Counted from the first letter of the stretch, positions 18,563 to 28,549 are shown. The stretch: 64,000 bases of DNA from Sphingobacterium sp. UT-1RO-CII-1 (GCF_026711005.1 NZ_JAPPVJ010000007.1:124001-188000); one strand, 5' to 3'. The notes: a model not told the origin generated them from the letters alone. Translations and numbers: made by a program.

Positions 18563-20470
18563 TTATTTTACTTCTTCGAACTCTACATCTTGTACGTCGT
18601 CTCCTCCTTGATTGCCATCTTGAGATTGACCCGTATTTGGTTGTCCTTGTGCTTCAGAACCTTGCTGGGAAGCTGCATACATTTCTTCTGAAGCTGCATT
18701 CCACGCATTTTGAAGTTCTTCTGAGGCGCTATCTATGTCAGTAAAGTTTTTAGCTAAGTGAGCTGCTTTTAATTTCTCTAGACCAGCTTCAATTGGAGCT
18801 TTTTTGTCAGCAGAAATTTTATCACCATACTCTTTTAGTTGTTTTTCTGTTGAGAAAATTAACGCATCGGCTGCGTTTACTTTATCCGCTTCTTCTTTAA
18901 TTTTTTGGTCAGCTTCGGCGTTAGCTTCGGCTTCTTGTTTCATTTTTTGGATTTCTTCATCTGATAAACCTGAAGATGCTTCGATACGAATATTTTGTTC
19001 TTTTCCGGTGGCTTTATCTTTAGCTGATACTTTGATGATACCGTTGGCATCAATATCAAAAGTCACTTCAACCTGAGGGATTCCACGTGGAGCAGGAGGT
19101 ATATCAGTAAGTTGGAAACGTCCTAATGTACGGTTTTGAGCAGCCATTGGGCGTTCTCCTTGTAACACATGTATTTCTACAGATGGTTGATTGTCTGAAG
19201 CCGTTGAGAATACCTCTGATTTTTTCGTTGGAATGGTTGTGTTAGCTTCAATTAGTTTTGTCATTACGCCTCCCATGGTTTCAATACCTAATGAAAGAGG
19301 TGTAACATCTAATAATAATACATCTTTAACTTCACCTGTTAAAACACCACCTTGTATAGCTGCACCTAATGCTACGACCTCATCTGGGTTTACTCCTTTT
19401 GAAGGTTCTTTACCGAAAAACTCTTTAACAGCATCAACAATCGCAGGAATACGGGTCGAACCTCCTACTAAGATAACTTCATCAATATCAGATGTGCTGA
19501 AACCTGCATTTTTTAATGCTGTACGACAAGGGTCGATGGTGCGTTTTACTAAGTCAGCAACTAAGCTTTCAAATTTTGCACGGCTCAATGTGCGTACTAA
19601 GTGTTTCGGGCCAGTAGCGTCAGCTGTAATGTAAGGTAGGTTAATCTCAGTAGAGCTGGTGCTTGATAGTTCAATTTTAGCTTTTTCAGCCGCTTCTTTT
19701 AAGCGTTGAAGAGCCATAGCATCTTTTTTAAGCTCAAAACCATTGTTCTCATTTGCAAACTCTTCTGCTAACCAATTGATAATGGCATTGTCGAAATCGT
19801 CTCCACCTAAATGGGTATCACCGTCTGTCGCTTTTACTTCAAAAACACCATCACCTAATTCCAGGACAGAAACGTCATGTGTACCACCTCCACAGTCGAA
19901 CACAACGATTTTCATGTCTTTGTGTGCTTTGTCCAGTCCGTAAGCAAGGGCAGCAGCTGTAGGCTCGTTAATAATACGCTTTACAGTTAATCCTGCGATT
20001 TCGCCTGCTTCTTTTGTAGCTTGACGTTGTGCGTCATTAAAGTAAGCTGGTACAGTAATAACAGCTTCAGTTACTTCCTGACCTAAAAAATCCTCAGCAG
20101 TTTTCTTCATTTTTTGAAGAGTCATTGCTGAAATCTCTTGTGCTGTATATTTCCGGTCGTCAATCTCAACACGAGGTGTATTGTTGTCGCCTTTTACAAT
20201 TTTATAAGGTACTTGTTGTGCTTCTTTAACAGATTCGTCATAAGATAAACCCATAAAGCGTTTAATTGAGTAAACTGTTTTATGTGGGTTGGTGATAGCT
20301 TGACGCTTTGCGGGATCACCGACCTTACGCTCTCCACCTTCAACAAAAGCAACAATAGAAGGAGTTGTGCGTTTCCCTTCGTTGTTTGCGATGACTACGG
20401 GCTCGTTACCTTCCATTACTGCAACACATGAATTCGTAGTACCTAAGTCGATTCCTATAATTTTTGACAT
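18563..20470 (-). CDS. dnaK: Hsp70 chaperone DnaK
   Basis: This 635-residue protein begins [20 protein letters not shown], the Hsp70 phosphate-1 motif, and has [22 protein letters not shown] (phosphate 2), [11 protein letters not shown] (adenosine) and the linker [15 protein letters not shown]. The Gly/Gln-rich lid tail ends in [11 protein letters not shown], the usual EEVD-like acidic end of bacterial DnaK. It folds and refolds proteins with DnaJ and GrpE, neither of which is adjacent. It is monocistronic with a strong terminator. Upstream there is no CIRCE element, but a sigma-54-like element occurs at 20516-20532. Confidence 0.97.
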   Translation of the reverse strand: MSKIIGIDLGTTNSCVAVMEGNEPVVIANNEGKRTTPSIVAFVEGGERKVGDPAKRQAITNPHKTVYSIKRFMGLSYDESVKEAQQVPYKIVKGDNNTPRVEIDDRKYTAQEISAMTLQKMKKTAEDFLGQEVTEAVITVPAYFNDAQRQATKEAGEIAGLTVKRIINEPTAAALAYGLDKAHKDMKIVVFDCGGGTHDVSVLELGDGVFEVKATDGDTHLGGDDFDNAIINWLAEEFANENNGFELKKDAMALQRLKEAAEKAKIELSSTSSTEINLPYITADATGPKHLVRTLSRAKFESLVADLVKRTIDPCRTALKNAGFSTSDIDEVILVGGSTRIPAIVDAVKEFFGKEPSKGVNPDEVVALGAAIQGGVLTGEVKDVLLLDVTPLSLGIETMGGVMTKLIEANTTIPTKKSEVFSTASDNQPSVEIHVLQGERPMAAQNRTLGRFQLTDIPPAPRGIPQVEVTFDIDANGIIKVSAKDKATGKEQNIRIEASSGLSDEEIQKMKQEAEANAEADQKIKEEADKVNAADALIFSTEKQLKEYGDKISADKKAPIEAGLEKLKAAHLAKNFTDIDSASEELQNAWNAASEEMYAASQQGSEAQGQPNTGQSQDGNQGGDDVQDVEFEEVK

Positions 20471-20515
20471 ATCTAGTATTTTATTATTTACTTATTTTAT
20501 TCGTTACTCATCTTT

Positions 20516-20532
20516 ATCAAGTGTTGTGCCAA
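20516..20532 (-). promoter_or_regulatory. Candidate sigma-54-like promoter of dnaK
   Basis: The minus strand reads TTGGCACAACACTTGAT, which matches the -24/-12 layout (TGGCAC, 5 nt, TTGCW) except that the -12 C is A. It would give a leader of about 35 nt. No TAnnTTTG housekeeping box is seen close to the gene. The call is tentative because the -12 GC is normally strongly conserved. Confidence 0.3.
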
Positions 20533-20685
20533 GCCTAGAAATGCATGTTTATATAAAATAAAAAGCAGTTATTCTGACAAACTGTCATTTTTTAGCTGTA
20601 GATAGTGTCGGCTTTACTTCATCTACAGCTGTTTATTAAGCCAAAATAAATTAGTAGATTCGTAGTTGTAACATTTAAAGTAAAT

Positions 20686-21237
20686 ATGACTTTTCAAGAA
20701 TATTTGGACTATTTTGCACAGATTGTAAATTCTCCCCCCGGTTCTAAATTGTATGCTGATGATGAATATCTCCACTATACGAAGTTAAATTGGTCGAGAA
20801 TGAATCGGTGGATGAGACGATTTGAGCCTAATGAGGAGATGAAGCGCTTCATAGCAGCCATAACTGAGCAGCAGCATTGGATTGTAATTACTGAACCATG
20901 GTGTGGGGATGCGGCGCATTCTGTCCCGCAAATATACCAGATGATTAAAGATAATCCTAATATCGATTTCGAAATACAATTAAGGGATACAGAACCTTTT
21001 TTGATTGAAGACTATTTGACAAATGGATCTAAATCCATTCCTAAGCTAATTATTAGAAATGATGTAGGTCATGATCGAGTAGTGTGGGGGCCACGTCCGC
21101 AAAAATTGCAAGATATTTTTGTCAGTATGAAAGAGCAGAATGTAAGTTTGGAGGTAATAAAAGAAGCAACTCAGAAATGGTATAATGAAGATAAAGGAGA
21201 AGAGTTACAAAAAGAACTACTTAAGGAGCTAGCTTAA
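20686..21237 (+). CDS. Thioredoxin-fold family protein with a single active-site Cys
   Basis: The 183-residue cytoplasmic protein has a thioredoxin-like core: WIVITEPWCGDAAHSVPQIYQM, in which the usual CxxC is C-G-D-A, followed by the cis-Pro loop SKSIPKLIIRN. The match is to the thioredoxin_9-like group common in Bacteroidota and Firmicutes. With one Cys it cannot run a normal dithiol cycle; monothiol or non-redox roles are possible. The YjbR gene starts 8 bp downstream, so the two are probably co-transcribed. Confidence 0.78.
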   Translation: MTFQEYLDYFAQIVNSPPGSKLYADDEYLHYTKLNWSRMNRWMRRFEPNEEMKRFIAAITEQQHWIVITEPWCGDAAHSVPQIYQMIKDNPNIDFEIQLRDTEPFLIEDYLTNGSKSIPKLIIRNDVGHDRVVWGPRPQKLQDIFVSMKEQNVSLEVIKEATQKWYNEDKGEELQKELLKELA

Positions 21238-21244
21238 ATAGTGA

Positions 21245-21565
21245 ATGGATATAGAGCAGATTAGGTTGTATTGTTTGCAGAAGATGGACGTAGAGGAAAG
21301 CACCCCTTTTGGTCCGCAAACATTAGTTTTTAAGTGTCGTGGTAAGATTTTTATGCTATTACCACTTGATCAATATGAGACATTAAGTTGTACTTTAAAG
21401 TGTGATCCCGAGTACGCAATAGACTTGCGAGCAGATTATATAGAAACAGTCTTTGAGGGATATCACATGAATAAAAGACATTGGAATACAGTTTATTGTA
21501 ACCGTCAATTATCTGATGCTAGGATTTTTGAATTAATAGATCATAGCTACCAATTAATCGTCTAG
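21245..21565 (+). CDS. MmcQ/YjbR family protein
   Basis: The 106-residue protein matches the compact YjbR/MmcQ fold: KMDVEESTPFGPQTLVFKCRGKIF, then EGYHMNKRHWNTVYC and a C-terminal SYQLIV. Members are called putative DNA-binding proteins on structural grounds, with no settled function. It lies 8 bp after the thioredoxin-like gene and converges on the AraC gene with a 15-bp gap. Confidence 0.82.
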   Translation: MDIEQIRLYCLQKMDVEESTPFGPQTLVFKCRGKIFMLLPLDQYETLSCTLKCDPEYAIDLRADYIETVFEGYHMNKRHWNTVYCNRQLSDARIFELIDHSYQLIV

Positions 21566-21580
21566 AAAATTTTGCTGATT

Positions 21581-22426
21581 TTATTCTTTGAAGGAGCGAG
21601 GAGAGGTTCCGATCTGTCCTCTGAAAAAGTTGGAGAAATAAGAGACGTCCTTGAATCCTAAAGTATAAGCTATTTCTTTAACAGATAGGTTGCTATACAA
21701 TAACATTGTTTTTGCTTCTTGTATTATTCGGTTTTGTATAAGAGAGAGAGCTGTGGAATTAAAGTGTTTTTTACATAAAATATTTAAATAATTGGGTGTG
21801 ATGTGAAGACGCTGGGCATAATAGCTTACCTGCTTCTGTGTTATGAAATTTTTATTGATCAATGATTGGTAGTTTACAAGTAGATTGGGGATTTTTTCTG
21901 CAACTTCTACTTGGTAATAACGTTTTATTTCTTGATCTATGAGCAGGGTTATCAGTTGACTTCTGGTATAAATGATACGCCAGTTATTGTCTTTTTTGGA
22001 GAGCAGTTCATCTTCTAAAGCTTTAAATTCCTGTAATAAAGCATTAAAATACTGTGCTTGTAGATTAATAACCTGAAGCTGTTGTGATCTAATAAGGTTT
22101 AAATGCGTTAGGTCGGCTAGAGAATGGAGTATTTCTTGATTTATCATAAACTGATAACCAGTAGTTTCAGGAGCCAGTTCCCATTTGTGGGATTGATCGG
22201 GGAGTAAGATATGTAATTGACTGTTTTTTACTTCGAATTTTTTATGATCAATAGTGTGGATTCCCGCACCATTTTCTATAAGAAAAAATAAATAAAACTC
22301 GTGTTTATGAGGTTTTAAGATTGTATTCCTACCGTCAATTTGGTGGTTTATTAATCGATAATCATTCTGAAACTCATCTTGGAAATGATTAAGTTTTAAG
22401 GTGGGTACTTGAATGCTAAAGGGCAT
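21581..22426 (-). CDS. AraC family transcriptional regulator
   Basis: The 281-residue protein has an N-terminal cupin-like AraC sensor region (HKHEFYLFFLIENGAG) and a C-terminal double helix-turn-helix: VSYYAQRLHITPNYLNILCKKHF and LSVKEIAYTLGFKDVSYFSNFFRGQIGTSPRSFKE, the standard AraC signature. Ligand and targets are unknown. It is the last gene of a minus-strand run after the beta-barrel and GLPGLI genes, with a 19-bp gap to the latter, so it may be co-transcribed with them. Confidence 0.88.
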   Translation of the reverse strand: MPFSIQVPTLKLNHFQDEFQNDYRLINHQIDGRNTILKPHKHEFYLFFLIENGAGIHTIDHKKFEVKNSQLHILLPDQSHKWELAPETTGYQFMINQEILHSLADLTHLNLIRSQQLQVINLQAQYFNALLQEFKALEDELLSKKDNNWRIIYTRSQLITLLIDQEIKRYYQVEVAEKIPNLLVNYQSLINKNFITQKQVSYYAQRLHITPNYLNILCKKHFNSTALSLIQNRIIQEAKTMLLYSNLSVKEIAYTLGFKDVSYFSNFFRGQIGTSPRSFKE

Positions 22427-22445
22427 GACGTAGTGAAAATGATAT

Positions 22446-23318
22446 TTAATAGATTAAGCTTTCTAATAAATTACGCCGTATTTGTGAAGGGCTTGATGAT
22501 CTTCCCCCTCCATATATACGGTTGTTTTCAAGTGATTTAAAAAAATCTTGAATAGACATCTGTTTGCTTTTTTTCTCTCTCCATTGTTTCGTGACATTGT
22601 CTACAGTGAAACTTACCTCTGTAGCCCAGTAGTTAATGTGCATCTCAGGTACTACAAGACCAAGAATCATACCAGGGAGACCGTTTGCTAGAGCTGGACC
22701 TCCAGAGAGTGGTATTTGCTCGGTGTAGAAAGCAATCAGATATAGAGAGTCTGCAGTTGCTCCATTAACTCGGCGACAGGTATAGCCTGCTATTTCTCTA
22801 TACTCATCTGTGAAGCGCCATGTCACATGCTGAAGACTGTCTTTTAATACATATTTATCATCTAATTCTAAAGCTATTTCAGTTTCATTAGTACTGAAGT
22901 TCTGATAATATATTTTTTCAGAACTCTTTCGCTGTATCGTTGAGCGGTTAATAGATCTTGAGTTTCTACCATTATTGCGGTTCCCCTGATTCATTCTACT
23001 ATTTGAGGGTTGTCTTGTGGCGTTAGTTAAATCTGTATTTGAATCATCTTGCCGCATTAATGTCTCATCGTCATCAAATTCCATTATAAAGTAAGTGGAT
23101 GTTTTTTCGGGCATTTGTTCTATGTTAGCTCCAAATCTAAATGACATTTCTGTATTTGTGCGAGATATGTTCTGCTGCATATCACGCATTCGGGCCTTAA
23201 CATACACTTCTCGCTCAAAAACTATTTTTCCTTTATTTGGAAAATAAGCATGTTGTGCGGAGACTATACAAGACATAAGCATAAATGATATTGAGCACAC
23301 TAATATTAGATTATTCAT
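22446..23318 (-). CDS. GLPGLI family protein
   Basis: The 290-residue protein has a signal peptide (about residues 1-21, ending VSAQ). It contains the family motif in the form ANGLPGMILGLVVPEMHINYWA preceded by YTEQIPLSGGP. A low-complexity Asn/Ser/Arg stretch lies near residues 100-130. GLPGLI proteins are Bacteroidota-specific, of unknown function, and usually paired with a CarboxypepD-reg/outer-membrane barrel protein, as here: the two ORFs overlap by 8 bp. It is probably periplasmic or attached to the outer membrane. Confidence 0.85.
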   Translation of the reverse strand: MNNLILVCSISFMLMSCIVSAQHAYFPNKGKIVFEREVYVKARMRDMQQNISRTNTEMSFRFGANIEQMPEKTSTYFIMEFDDDETLMRQDDSNTDLTNATRQPSNSRMNQGNRNNGRNSRSINRSTIQRKSSEKIYYQNFSTNETEIALELDDKYVLKDSLQHVTWRFTDEYREIAGYTCRRVNGATADSLYLIAFYTEQIPLSGGPALANGLPGMILGLVVPEMHINYWATEVSFTVDNVTKQWREKKSKQMSIQDFFKSLENNRIYGGGRSSSPSQIRRNLLESLIY

Positions 23319-25992
23319 TTTTTTTACCTAAATTTTTATTGAAATCCCATTTTAAGCCTACCATGAAATATTGTGTTAAAAGTTGTTGTTGGGTTTGAGA
23401 AAAGTTGTTTCCATTTGCGGATCTATTTATATTATTGAATGAATTAAATACATCAAAACCCTTTATACTTAATAGTAAAGATTCATTTTTAAGTAACTTC
23501 TTTGATAATTCTAAGTTCATGTAAAACTGATTTATCGGTTTTGGGAAAGCTTTGGTTTTGCCCGTATAGCCATAATAAATAACTTGTGTTAAATTGAACT
23601 TTAAAGGAAGAAAATATTTAATATCGGTCATTAATGAAGAGCCTATGCTTGTGGCATTGTATTGTGTTTGTACAGAGTTTTCCTCGACATTTAAAATCAT
23701 ATTGACTCTGAAGTTGAAGTCAATTAGTTTGGAATTTTGTTTGTTTGCATGTAGGCCGATGTTGACTCTGCCTGTGTTATTTTTGTTCAGTTCGGCATTG
23801 ACGTATTGATAATTATTATCAAAACTAAGAGACGCAGAAGGACCGAATTGCACTAATCCATTAAAAATAGGATAACCGTAATTTGTGTTTATTTGTGTAT
23901 TCCAATTTGTATGGTCGTTTAAGTTTACAAAGGTAGCAGTAGTTTTTCCTTTATCATCGGTACTGGTTTTATTGATTATAGCATTGTCTGTAAGTGAAGC
24001 AGACATGTTGATGTTGAGAGAAGAACCTTTTAATAAAGTGAATCTATTAAAATTCAGATCTACTGCATTTATATTTTCTCTTTTAAGATTAGGGTTTCCT
24101 ATCTGATGGTAAAGATCATTTGTAGGAGGCTGTATGCGTTGCAGTTGATTGAAATTGGGCACATTTGTGTTGTTTCGGTATCGGAGGTTTATACTTTTAC
24201 TATTGCTTATAGTATAAAAAGCATCAGCATTTAAGTTGTTTTGCCAGAAATTTCTTGCTAAATGTATATCTCTATACGTATCCTTTAGATTTTGTTGTCT
24301 ATGACGAATACGATTAGAAACGCTAAAATTAAACTTTTGGGTGTGATAGCGCAGAGTCAGGTCTAAGCTGTTATTAGTGGTATTGTCTAATTCGTTTTTA
24401 GAATATAGGGTGTCAATGACATTGAAGTTTAAATTGTCGGATTGATTATAGGCATCAACAGTCCCTCTTCGTGAAGAGGTGTTAAAATGATAACCTAATG
24501 TAAGGTTTATTTGCTTACCTAGGCGTTCGTTAATATTTATGGAAGAGCCGAATTGATTGTTTATGGATGTATTTTCTCGGAGTTGATTGATTGTTTTTGA
24601 TGAGTCTAGTTTACCTAAATCATTATATAAGTTTGTAGTTTCATCCACACGGTTGATGGATGTTTGGTCGCTGCGTTGTGTGTTAATATTTATGTTGATA
24701 CTTCTTCCTTTTGTATTTAATCGTCTTCTATAGTTTGTATTCAAACTAAAATTATTGTTGTCGCTATGAGATATATTGGAGCTTTGGAAATCATTGGCTA
24801 ATGTGGCGTCTTCGCGTGTCGTCCTATTAAGAGATGAGGAACTTGATTGGTTTTTCCCAAAATCTGTGTTGAAGCGAATAGTTAAGTTGCTTAGCGAGTC
24901 TATTTTATATCTTGTCTCTGTTCGAAAAGTATGTAGTGTCGTGTTTTTAATGGCATTAGCTTTAGAGCTTGTTTCTTGAGATTTATTGTCCGTGAGGACT
25001 TTTTTATTATACCGTTCAGATTCATTCTCTGTGCTGTTATTGTTTAAATTGTAGCTTGCTGTTAAATGTAGCTTTTTGTTTAGAAAGTTGTTTTCATAGT
25101 TTGTGCCTATGTTTTTATGTTCAGGTTTTCCTGTTATCTGACTATTGGAGCGAATATGACTAGCTTCTCCTGTAGAGCCCATATTGTTCCAATTTCCAGT
25201 AATTCCCATACGTTGACTTTTATTAAATAAGGCCGAAAACATGTTGAAATCAAACAGCTTTTTCGAGCCAATATTCGCGTTAGCATTGCCAAAAAACCCT
25301 TTTCTAGCTTCTTCTTTTAGTACTACGTTTACAGTTTTAAGTCGCACTCCGTCATCGATACCTGTTAGCTCTGATTCATCTGATTTTCGATCATATACTT
25401 GAACTTTGTCAATAGCATCTGCACGTATATTCCGTATGGCTATTTTAGAATCGTAGCCAAAAAACTCCTCCCCATCAATTAAAACTTTGGAAACTGTTTT
25501 GCCTTGAGCTGTCACTTCGCCCGACGCAGATACAGTCAGCCCAGGGAGGCGTCGTAAAAGGTCTTCTAGCTTAGCATTTTGTTCTGTTTCAAAACTGGCA
25601 GCATCATATTCTAAGGTATCACCTTTAATTTGTATTGGAATTCTTCTTGTTACAATAATTTCGTCGATCAGGTGTGCCTCTGATTGTAGTTTAATCGAGT
25701 CAAGATTGATGTTCGCTTGATCTAAGAGGAGTTGTTTGCTGTATGTTAGGAATTTGGGATAGCTTGCTAGTAATATATAATTATTTAGGTGAACGTTCTG
25801 TAGAGTGAATTCTCCCTTTTCATTAGTTCGGGTATAATGGCGTAGAATAGAATCTGTGTCTAAAAGTATAATTGATGTGTTTTGCAACGGCTTTTTTTCG
25901 GAATTTTCCACGACTATTCCTTGAATTGCTTTCTGTGCAGATAAAGTGTAAGTTATCGTAAGAAGTAAGAGTAATAGAAGTGTTTTTTTCAT
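23311..25992 (-). CDS. Outer-membrane beta-barrel protein with carboxypeptidase-regulatory-like domain (TonB-receptor-like)
   Basis: The 893-residue protein has a signal peptide (MKKTLLLLLLLTITYTLSAQ) and an N-terminal CarboxypepD_reg-like domain (KAIQGIVVENSEKKPLQNTSI, about 20-95). A plug-like region follows (GDTLEYDAASFETEQNAKLEDLLRRLPGL, about 125-155), then a long beta-barrel rich in Asn, Ser and aromatics. This is the OMP_b-brl_3 type of TonB-dependent receptor relative. It is translationally coupled (8-bp overlap) to a GLPGLI gene. No SusD partner is present, so polysaccharide uptake is not indicated. Confidence 0.85.
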   Translation of the reverse strand: MKKTLLLLLLLTITYTLSAQKAIQGIVVENSEKKPLQNTSIILLDTDSILRHYTRTNEKGEFTLQNVHLNNYILLASYPKFLTYSKQLLLDQANINLDSIKLQSEAHLIDEIIVTRRIPIQIKGDTLEYDAASFETEQNAKLEDLLRRLPGLTVSASGEVTAQGKTVSKVLIDGEEFFGYDSKIAIRNIRADAIDKVQVYDRKSDESELTGIDDGVRLKTVNVVLKEEARKGFFGNANANIGSKKLFDFNMFSALFNKSQRMGITGNWNNMGSTGEASHIRSNSQITGKPEHKNIGTNYENNFLNKKLHLTASYNLNNNSTENESERYNKKVLTDNKSQETSSKANAIKNTTLHTFRTETRYKIDSLSNLTIRFNTDFGKNQSSSSSLNRTTREDATLANDFQSSNISHSDNNNFSLNTNYRRRLNTKGRSINININTQRSDQTSINRVDETTNLYNDLGKLDSSKTINQLRENTSINNQFGSSININERLGKQINLTLGYHFNTSSRRGTVDAYNQSDNLNFNVIDTLYSKNELDNTTNNSLDLTLRYHTQKFNFSVSNRIRHRQQNLKDTYRDIHLARNFWQNNLNADAFYTISNSKSINLRYRNNTNVPNFNQLQRIQPPTNDLYHQIGNPNLKRENINAVDLNFNRFTLLKGSSLNINMSASLTDNAIINKTSTDDKGKTTATFVNLNDHTNWNTQINTNYGYPIFNGLVQFGPSASLSFDNNYQYVNAELNKNNTGRVNIGLHANKQNSKLIDFNFRVNMILNVEENSVQTQYNATSIGSSLMTDIKYFLPLKFNLTQVIYYGYTGKTKAFPKPINQFYMNLELSKKLLKNESLLLSIKGFDVFNSFNNINRSANGNNFSQTQQQLLTQYFMVGLKWDFNKNLGKKNE

Positions 25993-26149
25993 TGTCAGTT
26001 AATTCGTCTGATAAAGAAATAGAGAATAAAGGTAAATAAGTGTTAAATAGTCATTTGTAATGGTTTTAATACATTGTTTTCCTTTTAATTTTTTTGTAAA
26101 AGAACGATAGAAGTCGTTTAAGAAGTGCGGTATAATAGAGGTGGGGTGT

Positions 26150-26196
26150 GTAAAAAAAAGCAATGGTCGTATCTCTTCTAAAGAATACGACCATTG
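26150..26196 (-). terminator. Intrinsic terminator of pyk
   Basis: A perfect 12-bp stem, CAATGGTCGTAT (26161-26172) with ATACGACCATTG (26185-26196), is followed on the minus strand by a run of eight T. Confidence 0.9.
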
Positions 26197-26220
26197 TGGA
26201 TGATTATTAAAAATAATACT

Positions 26221-27651
26221 TTACTTTACTTCTGAAACACGAATAGTGTTCGTTCTTCCTTTTTCATGTAAAGGAGTGGAAGAAGTATTGATGACAATTT
26301 GACCTGGCGATAAAAGGTTGTTCTCCGTTAGTAATCTATTAACATCTTGTATCGTGCCATCTGTACTCTCAAATTTTTCATACATAAATGCTTTTACTCC
26401 CCACACCAAGCTTAATAAGTTTAGTAAGCTTTTGTTGCCTGTAAATACATAAATGTCGGCGTTAGGTCTATAGCTAGATATTTCAAAAGCCGTGTACCCT
26501 GAGGATGTCATAACAGCAATAGCGGCAGCTTCGGTGTTTTGAGCTAAGAATATCGATGAACCGCAAATTGCATCCGGTATTCTTGTTTTCTTTTCTACTT
26601 GACCTGACTTGTTACTGTAGTAAGGGTAAGATGTTTCTTCAACATGGGTAATTACTTTTGCCATTGTTTCTATAACAATTTCAGGAAAGTCACCTACAGA
26701 TGTTTCGCCACTAAGCATAACTGCATCTGCTCCATCTAATACTGAGTTCGCAACATCGTTTACTTCGGCTCTTGTTGGGCGTGGCGTAGTAATCATGCTT
26801 TCTAGCATTTGTGTAGCAATAATGACTGGTTTTGATAAATCACGACATTTCTGTACGATCATTTTTTGTAAACCAGGAACTTCTTCCATCGGCATTTCTA
26901 CTCCCAAGTCTCCACGAGCTACCATGATTGCGTCCGTAGCTTCGATGATCGCATCTATATTGTCAATAGCTTCTGGTTTTTCAATTTTTGCTATTACTAA
27001 AGCGTGGCTACCTTTAGCTTTTATAATTTCTTTACACTGTACAATATCTTCTGCCGATCTAACAAATGACATGGCGATCCAGTCCGCCCCATGGTCAAGT
27101 GCAAAGTTTAGATTGTCTAAGTCTTCTTCAGTTAATGATGGAATGGATACCTTTGTATTAGGTAAATTAACACCCTTGCGTGAGGTAAGGACTCCACCGT
27201 GTACTACTTGACATTTTACTGTATCTTTATGATTGGTACTAAGAACTTTTAGTTGTAGTTTTCCATCATCTAATAAAATGATCTCGTTTTCGTTTACATC
27301 ATTCGGGAAGTTTTCATAAGTAATGTATATTCTTTTTTCGTCACCTATTTGCTCCTGAGTAGTAATTTCAACTTCAGCACCATTAACTAAAATAGCACCT
27401 CCTTCTTTCATTTTTCCAATACGGATTTTAGGACCTTGTAAGTCAGCTAAAATTCCTACATTGAATGGGTGCTCTTGATTTATTTCGTTTATAGTTTGTA
27501 TAACTTTTAAATGGTCATCTTGACTTCCGTGAGAAAAGTTTAGGCGACAAACGTCAACACCCTTGGCAATCATGTTAGTTAATATCGCTTTATCCGAAGA
27601 AGCTGGACCGAGTGTGGCAACAATTTTTGTCCTTTTTTGAATCTTGTTCAT
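26221..27651 (-). CDS. pyk: Pyruvate kinase
   Basis: The 476-residue protein has the hallmark motifs RTKIVATLGPASS at the N-terminus, VCRLNFSHGS, KIEKPEAIDNIDAI with the catalytic Lys, and MVARGDLGVEMP. A regulatory C-domain follows. It transfers phosphate from PEP to ADP in the last step of glycolysis. The IPExxxVDY gene lies 127 bp upstream on the same strand, a common Bacteroidota pairing. The minus strand has a TATTTTTG box at 27713-27706. Confidence 0.97.
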   Translation of the reverse strand: MNKIQKRTKIVATLGPASSDKAILTNMIAKGVDVCRLNFSHGSQDDHLKVIQTINEINQEHPFNVGILADLQGPKIRIGKMKEGGAILVNGAEVEITTQEQIGDEKRIYITYENFPNDVNENEIILLDDGKLQLKVLSTNHKDTVKCQVVHGGVLTSRKGVNLPNTKVSIPSLTEEDLDNLNFALDHGADWIAMSFVRSAEDIVQCKEIIKAKGSHALVIAKIEKPEAIDNIDAIIEATDAIMVARGDLGVEMPMEEVPGLQKMIVQKCRDLSKPVIIATQMLESMITTPRPTRAEVNDVANSVLDGADAVMLSGETSVGDFPEIVIETMAKVITHVEETSYPYYSNKSGQVEKKTRIPDAICGSSIFLAQNTEAAAIAVMTSSGYTAFEISSYRPNADIYVFTGNKSLLNLLSLVWGVKAFMYEKFESTDGTIQDVNRLLTENNLLSPGQIVINTSSTPLHEKGRTNTIRVSEVK

Positions 27652-27705
27652 GTAATAATATTTTATATTATGAATATTTTAAATGCAATAACTGAAATAT
27701 TTATG

Positions 27706-27713
27706 CAAAAATA
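27706..27713 (-). promoter_or_regulatory. -7 box upstream of pyk
   Basis: The minus strand reads TATTTTTG, a TAnnTTTG match about 55 nt before the pyk start. No clear -33 element was found. Confidence 0.4.
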
Positions 27714-27778
27714 GCAATCTGTTTTTTAACTTAGCTTTAATACTGTGTAAAATTTACACTATCATCTTCTTGTTATAA

Positions 27779-28285
27779 CTAAAATATGAGATTTTCCTTT
27801 GATTTCAATGCACTAGGCTCTAATTCTTTTGTTAATAACACTTCATTTATATTTTTTATATTTTCCAGTAGACTTTTGAGATCATCTTGATCGATGTAAT
27901 GTTTGATGAGTAAGAAGTAATCAAAGTTTGGTAGTTCGGGAACCAAACTACTTCCTTCCAAGCTACGGTTGTTTAATATATAGTACTCAAATTCAAAGTT
28001 CTCTTCGCAAAATCGATATATGCTGTAATATTGTTTGATAATTTCTTTTTGTTTGTTTTTTTCAAAGACAATATGATAATCCATTTCGTCTTTTTCTTTT
28101 TGCTTAGTGTATCCCTTATGATCTATATAGTCTTCTTTTCCGCGTGTAAAAGCAAGGCCTGTTTCTTTGTAGATGAAGTGGCACAATCGATAGTCGCGTA
28201 GTGGAGAGCTGATTCCAATCAACACGAAATCCAACTCCAGACTGAAGTCAAGATCAAGGGTTAAATGTTTTTTCGTAATCGCCAC
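27779..28285 (-). CDS. IPExxxVDY family protein
   Basis: This 168-residue cytoplasmic protein has no signal peptide. It contains SSLVPELPNFDYFLLIKHY, a form of the IPExxxVDY motif that names this Bacteroidota-only family of unknown function. It precedes pyk in the same direction, as is usual for the family. No catalytic motif is visible. The motif centre (Pro-Glu, three residues, Phe-Asp-Tyr) is conservative relative to the name. Confidence 0.75.
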   Translation of the reverse strand: MAITKKHLTLDLDFSLELDFVLIGISSPLRDYRLCHFIYKETGLAFTRGKEDYIDHKGYTKQKEKDEMDYHIVFEKNKQKEIIKQYYSIYRFCEENFEFEYYILNNRSLEGSSLVPELPNFDYFLLIKHYIDQDDLKSLLENIKNINEVLLTKELEPSALKSKENLIF

Positions 28286-28485
28286 TTTTTTTGTTTAGAA
28301 ATTGATTCGAAATTACATAAAAAAAAATGGACACGTGATATTTATGACTTTATTCGAGATAAAGTGACAGATTCTTGCAAGAAAGAAAAAAAATCATTAA
28401 CATTGAATATAAGGTCGCTAGTGATGTTTTTAGTAAGAATTTGACTTGTGTTAAATTCTTATTTTGCATCTAAAAGCCAAAAAGG

Positions 28486-28516
28486 TTTGATTTTTGGGGA
28501 AATTTATTTTTCTTTG
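28486..28516 (+). promoter_or_regulatory. Promoter of the acpP-fabF-rnc operon
   Basis: TTTG at 28486-28489, a 19-bp spacer, then TTTCTTTG at 28509-28516 (7 of 8 to TAnnTTTG, with T for A). It predicts a leader of about 28-30 nt before acpP. Confidence 0.65.
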
Positions 28517-28549
28517 CACAGATTTATTAAACAATTAAACTATAAAATC

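Noticed and set aside
19191..19634. 147-codon plus-strand ORF antisense to dnaK
   Set aside because: The dnaK frame is fully conserved here; long antisense ORFs opposite dnaK are a known artefact of its codon use.
20471..20685. CIRCE (HrcA) operator upstream of dnaK
   Set aside because: Searched for TTAGCACTC-N9-GAGTGCTAA; no match was found in this gap.
23311..25992. SusC-type polysaccharide uptake receptor
   Set aside because: No SusD gene follows, and the linked gene is a GLPGLI protein, which fits the OMP_b-brl_3 group better.
26795..27211. 138-codon plus-strand ORF antisense to pyk
   Set aside because: Lies over the conserved catalytic core of pyruvate kinase; no independent support.
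28448..28549. Longer N-terminus for acpP
   Set aside because: The extra 34 codons run through the -33/-7 promoter elements, and standard ACP begins at MSDIASRV.
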